A program made the translations under genes and the position numbers. Below the pieces are notes generated by a model. It worked only from the letters and a program-made list of their open reading frames with translations, was not told where the DNA came from and did no database searches. From Litorimonas sp964425355 (GTDB lineage: Bacteria > Pseudomonadota > Alphaproteobacteria > Caulobacterales > Maricaulaceae), in the NCBI GenBank assembly GCA_964425355.1, contig CAYRMO010000002.1:19539-83538 (forward strand): a DNA stretch of 64,000 bases, written 5' to 3'. Positions 8,676-17,631 of this stretch are shown here, one piece after another. Numbering within the stretch: position 1 is the stretch's first letter; the number at the start of each line of letters is the position of its first letter.

Positions 8676-9805
8676 ATAAGCGCCTTGAGCGTGGGTGCAA
8701 GCTCATCAAAGAGGGTTTGGTGGACTGAAAATTGATTGGACTGCTTGCGCGTCATTTCGCTCTCATCATCACCGGACCCCAATCGTGCCATTGCAAACGT
8801 AATATTGGTTCCGGGAACAATAAATAATCCAGTATGCGCGCCATAAGCCCAACCTAAATGCCCTATGAGCGGCACGCCTTTGACGGGTGAGATATCAGCC
8901 GAATAAATATAGCTCCCAGGACCAAAGCTGAGAAAATGCAGATCTTCATCATCTCCATTACGGCCTTGGAAGGCCCAAAGTGGTTGGTGGAATAAAGGGC
9001 GATTATGCAATAATTGACCCAGCTTTATAAGGTCGGCTAGGCTCATCCGCATACCGCCTTGCGGCGAAAAAAGCGTTCCATTTTTTCCAAACTCATAATC
9101 TGTCAAATCAGTTTTATCCCGTCCTAAATATAAGGCGCCAGACTCCGGTATTGCTTTTGAAGAATCTATTGTTGGCTGCCAGCTATCATTCTTCCGTCGA
9201 TAAAGGGCTGCAGCAGCTTGACGCTTGTTTTTTGAGACGCCGGACCAATTCAGTCCGATATCCAAACCATGAACGTGGCACCAATTCGATATAATATGAT
9301 CAAAACGACGTTCCAATTTATGTTCAACGACAGTTGCTATCAGGCCGTAATTTAAATTAGCATACCGAAAATACGTGCCGGGCGCGTGCGTAAAATCTTC
9401 TTTAGAAAATAAGTCGCGTATATTTTGAGTTGCATCTGCCCAATAGATATCAGGATCGCGTAAACCTGATTGGTGAGATAAAAGATGTGCTAGGGTGAGA
9501 TTTTGAGGCGTCTGCTTGATCGTTGAACCGATTGTTTCATGTAAGTCGAGCAAGCCTGTCTCAGCGAGATCATGAATAACCATTGCGACGACGAGTTTTG
9601 TAATGGATGCAATCCGGAATGGATCATTCAAGGTGAAGGCTCGCTTTTGCGAAATATCTGCCATGCCGGAGACGTCGTATTTTATGCGATCATTCCCATT
9701 CTGCAGGACCCAGCCACGTCCCGGAAATTCAGACTTATTTTCCTTACAGCCAGACAAAGCGAGCAATGCGCTCGTCCCAATAATCATATTTCGTCGATCT
9801 ATCAT
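8672..9805 (-). CDS. beta-lactamase-family serine hydrolase, predicted lipoprotein
   Basis: A 377-residue protein of the class C beta-lactamase/penicillin-binding fold. The nucleophile motif SxxK is SITK at 67-70 and the second motif YxN is YAN at 148-150. The N terminus has a short basic start, a hydrophobic core and the lipobox LSGC with Cys20, so the mature enzyme is probably attached to a periplasmic or outer-membrane leaflet. Relatives include esterases, D-aminopeptidases and peptidoglycan hydrolases, so no resistance function should be assumed. Its last bases overlap the dapF start (ATGA), making the two co-transcribed; a cell-wall role would suit that pairing but is inferred. Confidence 0.85.
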   Translation of the reverse strand: MIDRRNMIIGTSALLALSGCKENKSEFPGRGWVLQNGNDRIKYDVSGMADISQKRAFTLNDPFRIASITKLVVAMVIHDLAETGLLDLHETIGSTIKQTPQNLTLAHLLSHQSGLRDPDIYWADATQNIRDLFSKEDFTHAPGTYFRYANLNYGLIATVVEHKLERRFDHIISNWCHVHGLDIGLNWSGVSKNKRQAAAALYRRKNDSWQPTIDSSKAIPESGALYLGRDKTDLTDYEFGKNGTLFSPQGGMRMSLADLIKLGQLLHNRPLFHQPLWAFQGRNGDDEDLHFLSFGPGSYIYSADISPVKGVPLIGHLGWAYGAHTGLFIVPGTNITFAMARLGSGDDESEMTRKQSNQFSVHQTLFDELAPTLKALI

Positions 9806-9916
9806 GCCAATAGCATAAGATGGCTTGCTCTAGCGCGCAAATTTCGCTTTATTTTCCCAGAGAAAAGACTGAGAAAAGACTGAGAAAAAACACTTAGAGA
9901 AATAGAGGAGAGAAAA

Positions 9917-12154
9917 ATGCATATTCTAAAATCTTCAAAATTTGCGTTATTGCTTGGAGCGTCGACTGTTTTTATGGCCTGTTCCGGTGAGAAAACTGAA
10001 TTGCCAGCAACCGCACAACACGCCAATGAGGCCGCTATATCTGGCTCAGATTCTAATTATCATGCAAAATCGAAAGCGTATGAAATGATCGAATATACTA
10101 CCGCTGGGCAAACCGATGAAGATCATCTTTATTTGGAAGAGGTGTTAGGTGAAGACGCTCTGACAGAGGTCAAAGCGTGGAATAAAAAAACTTTGGATCA
10201 TCTCAAAGCTGACCCTCGCTATGACACATTTTACAATGATGCGTTGGAGATTTTAAATTCCAAAGATAAAATTCCTTATGTGTCTTACCGCAATGATGAG
10301 GTGCATAATTTCTGGCAGGACGCGACCCATGTGCGCGGTGTCTGGCGCAAATCAACACTCGATAGCTATCTCTCGGATAAGACCAAATGGGAAACCGTTC
10401 TGGATTTTGATCAACTCGCCAAGGATGAGGATAAGAACTGGGTCTATAAGGGCAATAGCTGCCTCGCCCCTGAAAATGAACTTTGTATCGTCAATCTTTC
10501 AGATGGCGGCAAAGATGCCGTTATCCGGCGGGAATTTAATACCAGGACAAAATCATGGGTCGAGGACGGATTCATAACCGAAGAATCTAAAGGCACGATG
10601 TCTTGGCTTGATCAAGACACAGTTGTCATTGGTGTGGATTTTGGTGAGGGCACATTGACAGATTCGGGCTATCCGATGATCGCCAAATTGTGGAAACGCG
10701 GAACCTCGCTATCAGAAGCCATCGAGATGGGTCGCGGAGAAAAAGCCGATGTTGGCTATTGGCCAGGCGTATATGAGTTATCAGATGGGCGACGGGAAGT
10801 TGTCGTGTCGCGCTCTGTTACGTTTTACGACTCAGAAACCTTCTGGTTTCCGGTGAAAGACGGCAAAGTCGGGGAGGGCGTTAAATTCCCAATACCAGCC
10901 AAAGCCAATCTTGGCGGTGAGTTTAAAGGTCAAATTCTTTTATCTCTTAATGAAGACTGGCGTGGGTTTAAAATTGGGGACCTCGTGAGTTTTGCGTGGG
11001 ACGATTTTGCTGAAAATGGCGAAATTGACGAGATAACTTTGGTTTATCGTCCAGACGAGAAATCATCTTTGAACGGATATGGAATCACAAAATCAAAAGT
11101 TCTTTTGGCAACCACAACAGATGTCAAAGGATCCGTCTTTGCGTATGATTTTTCAGACGGGAAATGGGGCTCAGAAAAACTCGATTTTCCGGCCAATGGA
11201 TCTGTGAATGTCGGGGCAACCAATGACAAAGAAGATGTTGCCTTTATTAATTCCGAGAGTTTTCTAAGTCCAGATACGCTTTGGACTTATAATACCGGGA
11301 CAAAAAAGAAGGCGAAGGCGAAATCCCTTCCGGCTTGGTTTGATGCGTCCAATATGGTGTCTGAGCAATTCTTTGCGACATCAGCTGATGGAACTAAAGT
11401 ACCTTATTTTGTTGTTCGGTCTAAAGATACGAAAATGGATGGTAGTAATCCGACATTGCTTTATGGTTATGGTGGTTTCGAAATTTCCTTGAACCCGTCT
11501 TATTCTGCCACGCGCGGAAAGCTCTGGTTAGAAAATGGTGGGGTTTATGTTCTCGCTAATATACGGGGTGGCGGCGAATACGGACCTAAGTGGCATCAGG
11601 CGGGGTTAAAAACCAATCGCCAAAGGATCTATGATGATTTTATTTCTGTTGCGGAAGATTTGATCGCCAAAAAGATTACATCGCCGGATCATCTCGGTAT
11701 TGAAGGCGGATCAAATGGGGGTCTCTTGACGGGTGTTATGTATACCCAACGCCCTGATCTGTTTAATGCGGCTATTGTCGCCGTGCCGCTTCTGGATATG
11801 TTACGCTTTAACCAGCTGCTGGCGGGTGCCAGTTGGATGGGGGAATATGGAAATCCGGATGACGAAAGCAAGCCAGAAGAGCGTGAATTCCTGCGTCGTA
11901 TTTCACCCTATCACAATATAAGGCCCGAAGCGGAGTATCCGGAAGTTTTCTTTATCACCTCGACCAAGGATGACCGTGTTCACCCTGGCCATGCGCGCAA
12001 AGCCGCCAAAAGGATGGAAGATCAGGGTCATGATTTCCTCTATTACGAAAATATCGATGGCGGACATTCAGCGGCGGCCAATCTAAAAGAAACCGCTAAC
12101 CGGCTGGCATTGCAACATGTCTATTTGATGCAAAAACTCAGCGATAATGAATAG
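9917..12154 (+). CDS. prolyl oligopeptidase family (S9) serine peptidase, lipoprotein
   Basis: A 745-residue peptidase expected to cleave proline-containing short peptides. It has an N-terminal lipoprotein signal with Cys22 in VFMACSG, a beta-propeller region from about 60 to 480, and a C-terminal alpha/beta hydrolase domain. The triad is visible: Ser599 in EGGSNGGL, Asp near 686 in DDRVHPG, and His717 in DGGHSAA. It stands alone on its strand, divergent from the serine hydrolase, and is followed by a perfect 11-bp inverted repeat at 12169-12198. Export as a lipoprotein suggests it digests peptides in the periplasm or at the surface. Confidence 0.93.
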   Translation: MHILKSSKFALLLGASTVFMACSGEKTELPATAQHANEAAISGSDSNYHAKSKAYEMIEYTTAGQTDEDHLYLEEVLGEDALTEVKAWNKKTLDHLKADPRYDTFYNDALEILNSKDKIPYVSYRNDEVHNFWQDATHVRGVWRKSTLDSYLSDKTKWETVLDFDQLAKDEDKNWVYKGNSCLAPENELCIVNLSDGGKDAVIRREFNTRTKSWVEDGFITEESKGTMSWLDQDTVVIGVDFGEGTLTDSGYPMIAKLWKRGTSLSEAIEMGRGEKADVGYWPGVYELSDGRREVVVSRSVTFYDSETFWFPVKDGKVGEGVKFPIPAKANLGGEFKGQILLSLNEDWRGFKIGDLVSFAWDDFAENGEIDEITLVYRPDEKSSLNGYGITKSKVLLATTTDVKGSVFAYDFSDGKWGSEKLDFPANGSVNVGATNDKEDVAFINSESFLSPDTLWTYNTGTKKKAKAKSLPAWFDASNMVSEQFFATSADGTKVPYFVVRSKDTKMDGSNPTLLYGYGGFEISLNPSYSATRGKLWLENGGVYVLANIRGGGEYGPKWHQAGLKTNRQRIYDDFISVAEDLIAKKITSPDHLGIEGGSNGGLLTGVMYTQRPDLFNAAIVAVPLLDMLRFNQLLAGASWMGEYGNPDDESKPEEREFLRRISPYHNIRPEAEYPEVFFITSTKDDRVHPGHARKAAKRMEDQGHDFLYYENIDGGHSAAANLKETANRLALQHVYLMQKLSDNE

Positions 12155-12168
12155 CTATGACCTAGAAT

Positions 12169-12198
12169 TGTAAACGGGGTACAGGTGCCCCGTTTACA
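12169..12198 (+). terminator. perfect 11-bp inverted repeat, possible terminator
   Basis: TGTAAACGGGG at 12169-12179 and CCCCGTTTACA at 12188-12198 are perfect complements around an 8-base loop, 15 bases after the peptidase stop. Position and stem strength fit a transcription terminator, but no T-run follows, so a Rho-assisted end or an operator for the dioxygenase gene are alternatives. Confidence 0.5.
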
Positions 12199-12337
12199 GA
12201 TTGTATAATTTACGCCAAAGAGAAATTGTGAAACCCATTCCACATATCTCCCTAGCGCAGCTTGTTCTGCGCGATTGGCTAACGGGGCATGCCTAGTTTT
12301 CTTTCCTGAATAATCTAAATATTTACAGGAGAGACTC

Positions 12338-13087
12338 ATGAATAGAGAAAAATACCAAGAGATGATGCGAGGTGCTGGGCAGCTCGACTATGAAATATAT
12401 CTCAATACAGAACAATTATTAGCCTGTCAGAAAGCGCCTGACGAATTTTGTAATCCAGACGAATTACAATTCATGATTGTCCATCAGGTCGAGGAATTGT
12501 GGATGAAACTTATGGCGTCCACATTGCTAGATATTGATGATGAAATGCGGACCAAAAACACGTTTAAAGCGCTTACGCTTTTCCGCCGTGTCCATATATG
12601 CCAGGAAATGATGACGACGCAGCTCAGCCTGCTTGAGACGATGTCACCCAAAGATTATCAGGAAATTCGTCTTTTACTGGGGAATGGAAGTGGTCAGGAA
12701 AGTCCCGGTTTTCGGGTTTTACTGCGTATGCCAACAGATCTCTGGAATACCTTTACGCAGGTTTATCTCGAGGATGGTCAGCGTAGTTTAGAGGATATCT
12801 ATGATAGCGGTTATCAACATGATGCAGCCTATATGATCGCTGAAGCGCTGGCTGAATTTGATGAGCAATTTCAGAAATTTAGAAATGCGCATATGCAGCT
12901 TATCTATCGATCTATTGGCGTTGCGGCAAATTCCTTGAAAGGCAGACCTGTCGAAATTCTAAATGAAGGTCTTCGGCAGAAATTTTTTCCCGAACTTTGG
13001 CAGGTCAGGGCTGATATGACAGATCGTTGGGGCGGTGAATATGGCCGCAAACGCGACAAGCTGACGCCCAAAAATACTGCGACCTAA
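12338..13087 (+). CDS. kynA: tryptophan 2,3-dioxygenase
   Basis: Haem enzyme that opens the indole ring of L-tryptophan to N-formylkynurenine. The 249-residue protein starts with YEIYLNTEQLLACQK, then MIVHQVEELWMKLM carrying the proximal substrate/haem-side region, and continues through the mostly helical family fold with RVHICQEMM and LLGNGSGQESPGFR. It is slightly shorter than the roughly 280 residues common in bacteria, mainly at the C terminus. An AGGAGAG ribosome site lies at 12328-12334. The next gene starts one base after its stop and encodes a kynureninase-like enzyme, so the pair forms a tryptophan degradation unit; the formamidase step (kynB) is not in the window. Confidence 0.92.
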   Translation: MNREKYQEMMRGAGQLDYEIYLNTEQLLACQKAPDEFCNPDELQFMIVHQVEELWMKLMASTLLDIDDEMRTKNTFKALTLFRRVHICQEMMTTQLSLLETMSPKDYQEIRLLLGNGSGQESPGFRVLLRMPTDLWNTFTQVYLEDGQRSLEDIYDSGYQHDAAYMIAEALAEFDEQFQKFRNAHMQLIYRSIGVAANSLKGRPVEILNEGLRQKFFPELWQVRADMTDRWGGEYGRKRDKLTPKNTAT

Positions 13088-13088
13088 A

Positions 13089-14186
13089 ATGCGTGACTCT
13101 TTCCACGTCCCGGATCGTTATTTCCTATCTCACTCTGTTGGCTGTCTTCCGCGTCAAACAAAGACTGCCATTGATCAAAATTATTTTGGTCCCTGGAAAT
13201 CTGGATCCAATTGGTCGGATTGGATGGGAGAGATGGATCAGTTTCGATCTGGATTAGCCAAAATATTATCTGTCACGCAGGATACGATTTGTCCGCAATC
13301 TAATGTCTCGTCAGCTTTAACAAAAATCCTATATTCTCAAAAACCGTCACTTAAACGAAATCGGATCGTTTTATCGCGGCAGGCTTTCCCAACGATTGGT
13401 TTTGTGATCAACCAGGCGGAGAGAGCCGGCTATAAGATGTGTTTTATCGATGGGGATATCGCTGACCCTACAGCCTGGGCAGACGCAATTGATGAACAAA
13501 CGGCCTTTGTCCATATCACCCATGCGCTGTCAAACACATCGAAGGTTCTTCCAGTCCAGGAGATTTGCGAGCTAGCGCGTCAGTCTGGCGCTTTAAGCCT
13601 TGTGGACGCGGCGCAGTCTATTGGGCTCATTCCGGTTAGCCCGCTTGATTGGAGTGCAGACTTTGTTCTGGGAACAGGCGTAAAATTTCTATGTTTCGGC
13701 CCTGGCGCTTGTTTTCTCTACGCATCCCGAGACGTCATTGAACAGTGTGAGCCCTTAGATGTCGGGTGGTTTTCACATGAAAACCCCTTTGAAATGCAGA
13801 TTGAGAATTTTCGTTATGCCAAAGACGCGATGCGATTTTTGGGTGGGACACCGTCGCCTGCGCCCCTGATTGCGGGGAATATGGCGATGAGTGTTTGGAA
13901 TGATATTGGACTTCCCAAGATCACCAACTCCGTGTCAGAACGATTAGATATTTTATGTAGTGCTGTGCCGGATAGGGCGCTCTTGTCGCCACGGGCTCCC
14001 AAAAATAGAGGCGGGACATGTGTCGTTAATCCAAAGACTCGAGCGCCATTACGAGAGGCCTTACAGGCGGAGAAATATCTATATGATGAGCGCGAGGCGG
14101 GTTTCCGTTTTTCTGTTCACGCTTATACACCCAAAAAAGAGTGTGAAGCTCTAGCCCAAATTTTTCGAAATGTTCTCGAAAACTGA
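13089..14186 (+). CDS. kynU: kynureninase-like class V PLP enzyme
   Basis: Probably cleaves kynurenine or 3-hydroxykynurenine to anthranilate (or 3-hydroxyanthranilate) and alanine. The 365 residues have the aminotransferase class V fold: an N-terminal SHSVGCLPRQ, SLVDAAQSIGLIP with the PLP-binding Asp, and the Schiff-base Lys in GTGVKFLCFGPGACF, which matches the GxGxKxLxxGPG pattern of kynureninases. It is shorter than typical KynU (about 410-420), so a related PLP lyase is possible. Its start lies one base after the kynA stop, supporting a joint function. No NAD-synthesis quinolinate genes follow. Confidence 0.78.
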   Translation: MRDSFHVPDRYFLSHSVGCLPRQTKTAIDQNYFGPWKSGSNWSDWMGEMDQFRSGLAKILSVTQDTICPQSNVSSALTKILYSQKPSLKRNRIVLSRQAFPTIGFVINQAERAGYKMCFIDGDIADPTAWADAIDEQTAFVHITHALSNTSKVLPVQEICELARQSGALSLVDAAQSIGLIPVSPLDWSADFVLGTGVKFLCFGPGACFLYASRDVIEQCEPLDVGWFSHENPFEMQIENFRYAKDAMRFLGGTPSPAPLIAGNMAMSVWNDIGLPKITNSVSERLDILCSAVPDRALLSPRAPKNRGGTCVVNPKTRAPLREALQAEKYLYDEREAGFRFSVHAYTPKKECEALAQIFRNVLEN

Positions 14187-14192
14187 TTTCAC

Positions 14193-15227
14193 TTATTCAA
14201 AATAGAGCGCTCGGAGTTTTAGGGCCTGAAAGCGTGTGTCTTCAGAAATATCCTCATTTTCGGATAAGCCTAAGACTGCCCTTCGGATGGTTGCATCATT
14301 GCGCCATCCGCCAGTTTCTTCAAACTCAACATGATATTTATCCATTGCAAATTCGAGAGCCGAAAGAGCGGATGCATTTTTTTGAGACGAAAAACTTGTC
14401 AATGAGGCGACAATATCTTGATATACGGGTTCTGCTGTCTGGGAGAGGCTGACTTTTGCAATTAGCGCATTGCCCACAAATTGATCATTGGGGTTATGAT
14501 TTATAATTTCACTTAGCGCGCTTAAAGTTTCGCTTAAATCAGTTTCATTCGGCAATGTGGCACTTAGATTTATCGCGCGTGTCAGGACGAGGGCATTTGT
14601 TTCATGGCCAATAATTCGGTTTAATGTTTTTACAGAATTTGGTTGGGTGTCCACTGAATTAGCAATTAACTCAAGCCCAACTAATCTGTGTTGAGGCTTG
14701 TCTTTGATCAGGAGGGCGTTAGCCAAGCTTTGTTTCTCAGAATCGCTCAAAGCATCGAATACGGCTCGTGCGGCCCGTCTCGTATAATTCTCATTGCCCT
14801 CATCACTTTTAAGCGATGTAAGGAGTGGTGAAATTTGGTCGGGCATGGATTTTAAATATTGCGCAAAACCACCTGGGTTTTCCAAGATTAGGGTCATCAT
14901 GTCTGATGAAATTTTTCCATTTTTTGTCAAGGCCTCAGAGAGGTCTTTTAGACAAACCGCGTCGCAGTTAAGCTTTGTGATAGGTTTCCTGGCAATGTCA
15001 CCTTTGGATTGGGCCTTTGTTTTAGAGGGATCATAAGTCATGACTCGATCGGCTCCAATGGTATGATTTTCTTCGCTCTGGGCAAGATCATAGGTTGGAT
15101 CTGTATGTGAATTGCCTGCCTCGGGCCCAGTATCTGAATGTGTGATCACAACACTAAAAAAAGCAAAACCGATCAGTCCAATGAGACCAATCAAAATGAA
15201 TTCGAGGCGTGATACGTTTTTCATCAT
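14193..15227 (-). CDS. uncharacterised membrane-anchored protein, helical repeats likely
   Basis: A 344-residue protein with one N-terminal membrane segment (about 9-27: EFILIGLIGLIGFAFFSVV) preceded by a basic start. The rest is predicted soluble and would lie in the periplasm. The soluble part is rich in short amphipathic helices (DALSDSEKQSLANALL, LPNETDLSETLSALSEII) and has a regular spacing that suggests HEAT- or TPR-like repeats; CDAVCLKDL contributes the only Cys pair. I recognise no family. It is convergent with the kynureninase-like gene (7 bases apart) and lies downstream of the alginate lyase on the same strand, but the strong terminator between them argues for separate transcription. 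Confidence 0.7.
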   Translation of the reverse strand: MMKNVSRLEFILIGLIGLIGFAFFSVVITHSDTGPEAGNSHTDPTYDLAQSEENHTIGADRVMTYDPSKTKAQSKGDIARKPITKLNCDAVCLKDLSEALTKNGKISSDMMTLILENPGGFAQYLKSMPDQISPLLTSLKSDEGNENYTRRAARAVFDALSDSEKQSLANALLIKDKPQHRLVGLELIANSVDTQPNSVKTLNRIIGHETNALVLTRAINLSATLPNETDLSETLSALSEIINHNPNDQFVGNALIAKVSLSQTAEPVYQDIVASLTSFSSQKNASALSALEFAMDKYHVEFEETGGWRNDATIRRAVLGLSENEDISEDTRFQALKLRALYFE

Positions 15228-15265
15228 GGTGGTTATAAGAAGATTTCGGGTGTTTCGCTAGGGGC

Positions 15266-15297
15266 AAAAAAGAAAGGGCTCATATACGCCCTTTCTT
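15266..15297 (-). terminator. strong Rho-independent terminator of the alginate lyase gene
   Basis: Read on the minus strand, AAGAAAGGGC and GCCCTTTCTT form a perfect 10-bp stem with an 8-base loop, followed by a run of Ts, 23 bases past the lyase stop at 15320. The complementary A-run on the other side of the stem could also serve the opposite strand, but no gene needs it there. Confidence 0.9.
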
Positions 15298-15319
15298 ATA
15301 CTCAGACTTTACGAATAGG

Positions 15320-17467
15320 TTAATTCGGGTCGTGCGAATTTTCTAATACATAGAATGTAATGACGTCCGTATCATCGGGATCGCCCGTATTATTTTGCGT
15401 ATAGGCGCCAGCTTTGAAATACATCCATTCGTCTGCGCGGTCATACCCACTTTCAAGAATATTCATATCAGCGGTGGTTTGGGCAATAATCGGCGCCTCA
15501 CGATCTCCGCGGCGAATTGTAACAATTATGTCTTCGTCTTCATTAATGATTTCATATGTGAAGAGTTCATTGAGTTGTATACCATTGGCGGGTCCATCAT
15601 CATTATTATCGTCACATCTTTCATCACCGATCAGATTAAAGGACACATCATGTCCGTCGCGAATTTCACTTTCTAGATAGATACATCCGTAAGTCGCGCC
15701 GGGAAGTTTCCGGTAGTAAAGACGGGCAGGTTCATCATTATCGGCATGGATCTGACCAATAATGGTTCGACCCGGATGCAGGCCGTCACCGGTTGTTGTC
15801 ACTTGATTGACGCGCAACGTGGCCGTTAAGACACCGTTGCGCCCGCCATGATTTGAGTTGGTTGGCTGATACCCCAACGCCCAATTATTTCCATTCACGC
15901 CCTGAGTAGAAATAGAACGATCACCGCGACGGAGCATTTCTCGTAATTCGGAACGCGGGAAGCCAGCATTGCAACTTGTATTGGTTGTTGCACCGCCGAC
16001 TGGGCTAACAAAGCGCATGCCACCGTCCGTATGGGTAAAGAGATACGGGTCGGACGCACTGTCGCGGAATTCACCCCATTCATCTTCATCCGCGCGAATA
16101 GACCGGCATTCATCTTCAGGGCTCGGCGCGGGCGAGTCATAAGCCCAATCATCAAGGTCAAAATTCTCCCAAGGCTCAGCATTTGGGTCCAAGCCAAATG
16201 GATTATTCGAGCCAGAGGCGTTATCGATGGTGAAATTCGCCGAAATGGAGCCAGTGGATCCATCATTAAATGTTAGGTCTGCACGTAGTGAATGTGCTCC
16301 ATCACTTAGTGTATTTGTATCAAAGGGATTTGCGTTACTTCCACCACTTAGCAGATCAAAAGGTGCCGTGCCTTCTTCAAAGACGAACGTGTCATCTATA
16401 AAGAACTCAACACTATCAATGTCTTCATCATCGGTCTGATCAATCAGAATAAAGACATCCCCTGACAGGGCGGCGCCCTCTAGCGCTGAGGTACCGGTTC
16501 TATTTGCATTTGATGTGACGACCAGATCAATTTGTGACGGATCTACAGGAGTGTCATCGAATCCAAAAATTTCGACCTCTGTTATATTTGTATAAGGTGT
16601 TCCACGTGAATTATTCCCGATTCCACGCACGCGGACCTGGCGTGCGACAATATTATCGACATCATAGACTTCAAAATCATTGGTTCCGCCCTGACTTGTG
16701 CCGGAAAATATTGTTGTCCAGTCGCCACTCGTGCCTGAACGTCCCGCGATTTCAAAACCGTAAGTAATGAATATTCCTCGATCCCACGCAATACGGACAT
16801 CCTCAACATACTTGTTTGATCCTAGATCAAGCCGAACTTCTTTCGGGCTTGATAAACTCGCCCATCGAGAGCTCCGGCTAACAACGCCGTCAATAACGTT
16901 TTCAGGAGGTGAGTTTGCAAGAGAGCCGCTGTCACGCGCGGACTGAATGTCTAATTTTTGCGCAGTTTCGCCGCCTGCACCTTGTTCATCTGGACCAATT
17001 ATCTCGACTTCTGTGATATTTGTATAGGCCGTACCGCGTGAATTATTCCCAATGCCTCGAACACGGATTTCGCGTGCCGAAATATCGTCGACATCATAGT
17101 CTTCGAAAAAATTTGTGCCGCCCTCGTTTGTTCCGGCATATATCGTCGTCCAGTCATCGCTTGCGCTGGCGCGCCCGGCGATTTCAAATCCATAGGTCGT
17201 GGAGGCACCGCGGTCCCATGCAATGCGGACATCCGTAACCGAAAGCGTTTCGCCGAGATCAAACCGGAGTTCTTTCGGATTTGAAAAGCTCGCCCATCTG
17301 GATGTGCGAGCGATGACGCCATCAATCGCATTTTCGGGCGGCGAACTTACGAGTGAACCGTTATCGCTTACAGATTGAATATCATAAGCTTGTGCGTGAA
17401 CGATCGACCCATAGGCCGTTGTTCCAAGAAGGCACAGGCTAGCCGCTGAGGCTTTCAGGATATTCAT
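15320..17467 (-). CDS. secreted PL7-family alginate lyase with two discoidin-like domains
   Basis: A 715-residue exported polysaccharide lyase. A signal peptide covers about 1-26 (cleavage near AQA). Two discoidin (F5/8 type C, CBM32-like) repeats follow at about 28-158 and 172-302; both contain SPPENxIDG, RWAS, LGx5-6DVRIAWDRG and RGIGNNSRGTxYTNITEVEI and are clearly duplicates. An Ig-like linker spans about 313-415. The C-terminal lyase has all three PL7 signatures: RSELR at 505-509, QIH at 572-574 and YFKAGAYTQ at 683-691, which supply the Arg, Gln/His and Tyr of beta-elimination. It therefore cuts alginate, or a related uronate polymer, of brown algae outside the cell. No other alginate-use gene adjoins it, and a strong terminator follows. 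Confidence 0.9.
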   Translation of the reverse strand: MNILKASAASLCLLGTTAYGSIVHAQAYDIQSVSDNGSLVSSPPENAIDGVIARTSRWASFSNPKELRFDLGETLSVTDVRIAWDRGASTTYGFEIAGRASASDDWTTIYAGTNEGGTNFFEDYDVDDISAREIRVRGIGNNSRGTAYTNITEVEIIGPDEQGAGGETAQKLDIQSARDSGSLANSPPENVIDGVVSRSSRWASLSSPKEVRLDLGSNKYVEDVRIAWDRGIFITYGFEIAGRSGTSGDWTTIFSGTSQGGTNDFEVYDVDNIVARQVRVRGIGNNSRGTPYTNITEVEIFGFDDTPVDPSQIDLVVTSNANRTGTSALEGAALSGDVFILIDQTDDEDIDSVEFFIDDTFVFEEGTAPFDLLSGGSNANPFDTNTLSDGAHSLRADLTFNDGSTGSISANFTIDNASGSNNPFGLDPNAEPWENFDLDDWAYDSPAPSPEDECRSIRADEDEWGEFRDSASDPYLFTHTDGGMRFVSPVGGATTNTSCNAGFPRSELREMLRRGDRSISTQGVNGNNWALGYQPTNSNHGGRNGVLTATLRVNQVTTTGDGLHPGRTIIGQIHADNDEPARLYYRKLPGATYGCIYLESEIRDGHDVSFNLIGDERCDDNNDDGPANGIQLNELFTYEIINEDEDIIVTIRRGDREAPIIAQTTADMNILESGYDRADEWMYFKAGAYTQNNTGDPDDTDVITFYVLENSHDPN

Positions 17468-17631
17468 ATGTAAATCCTATATCTAGGCTCCAGACGGTCT
17501 CTAAACACAACCAAAATGAATGCTCAAATAACAAAAACATGAACGGGCCAGTTGCATGAAATCGGTTTGTAAATAGATGTAAAATCGTTAAGTTTCAGTC
17601 TGTTGGACTAACCAATCCGGCGTAATAGGGC

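Noticed and set aside
8234..8735. Long frames antisense to and alternate to dapF and its neighbour
   Set aside because: They mirror well-supported coding regions and show no domain or ribosome site.
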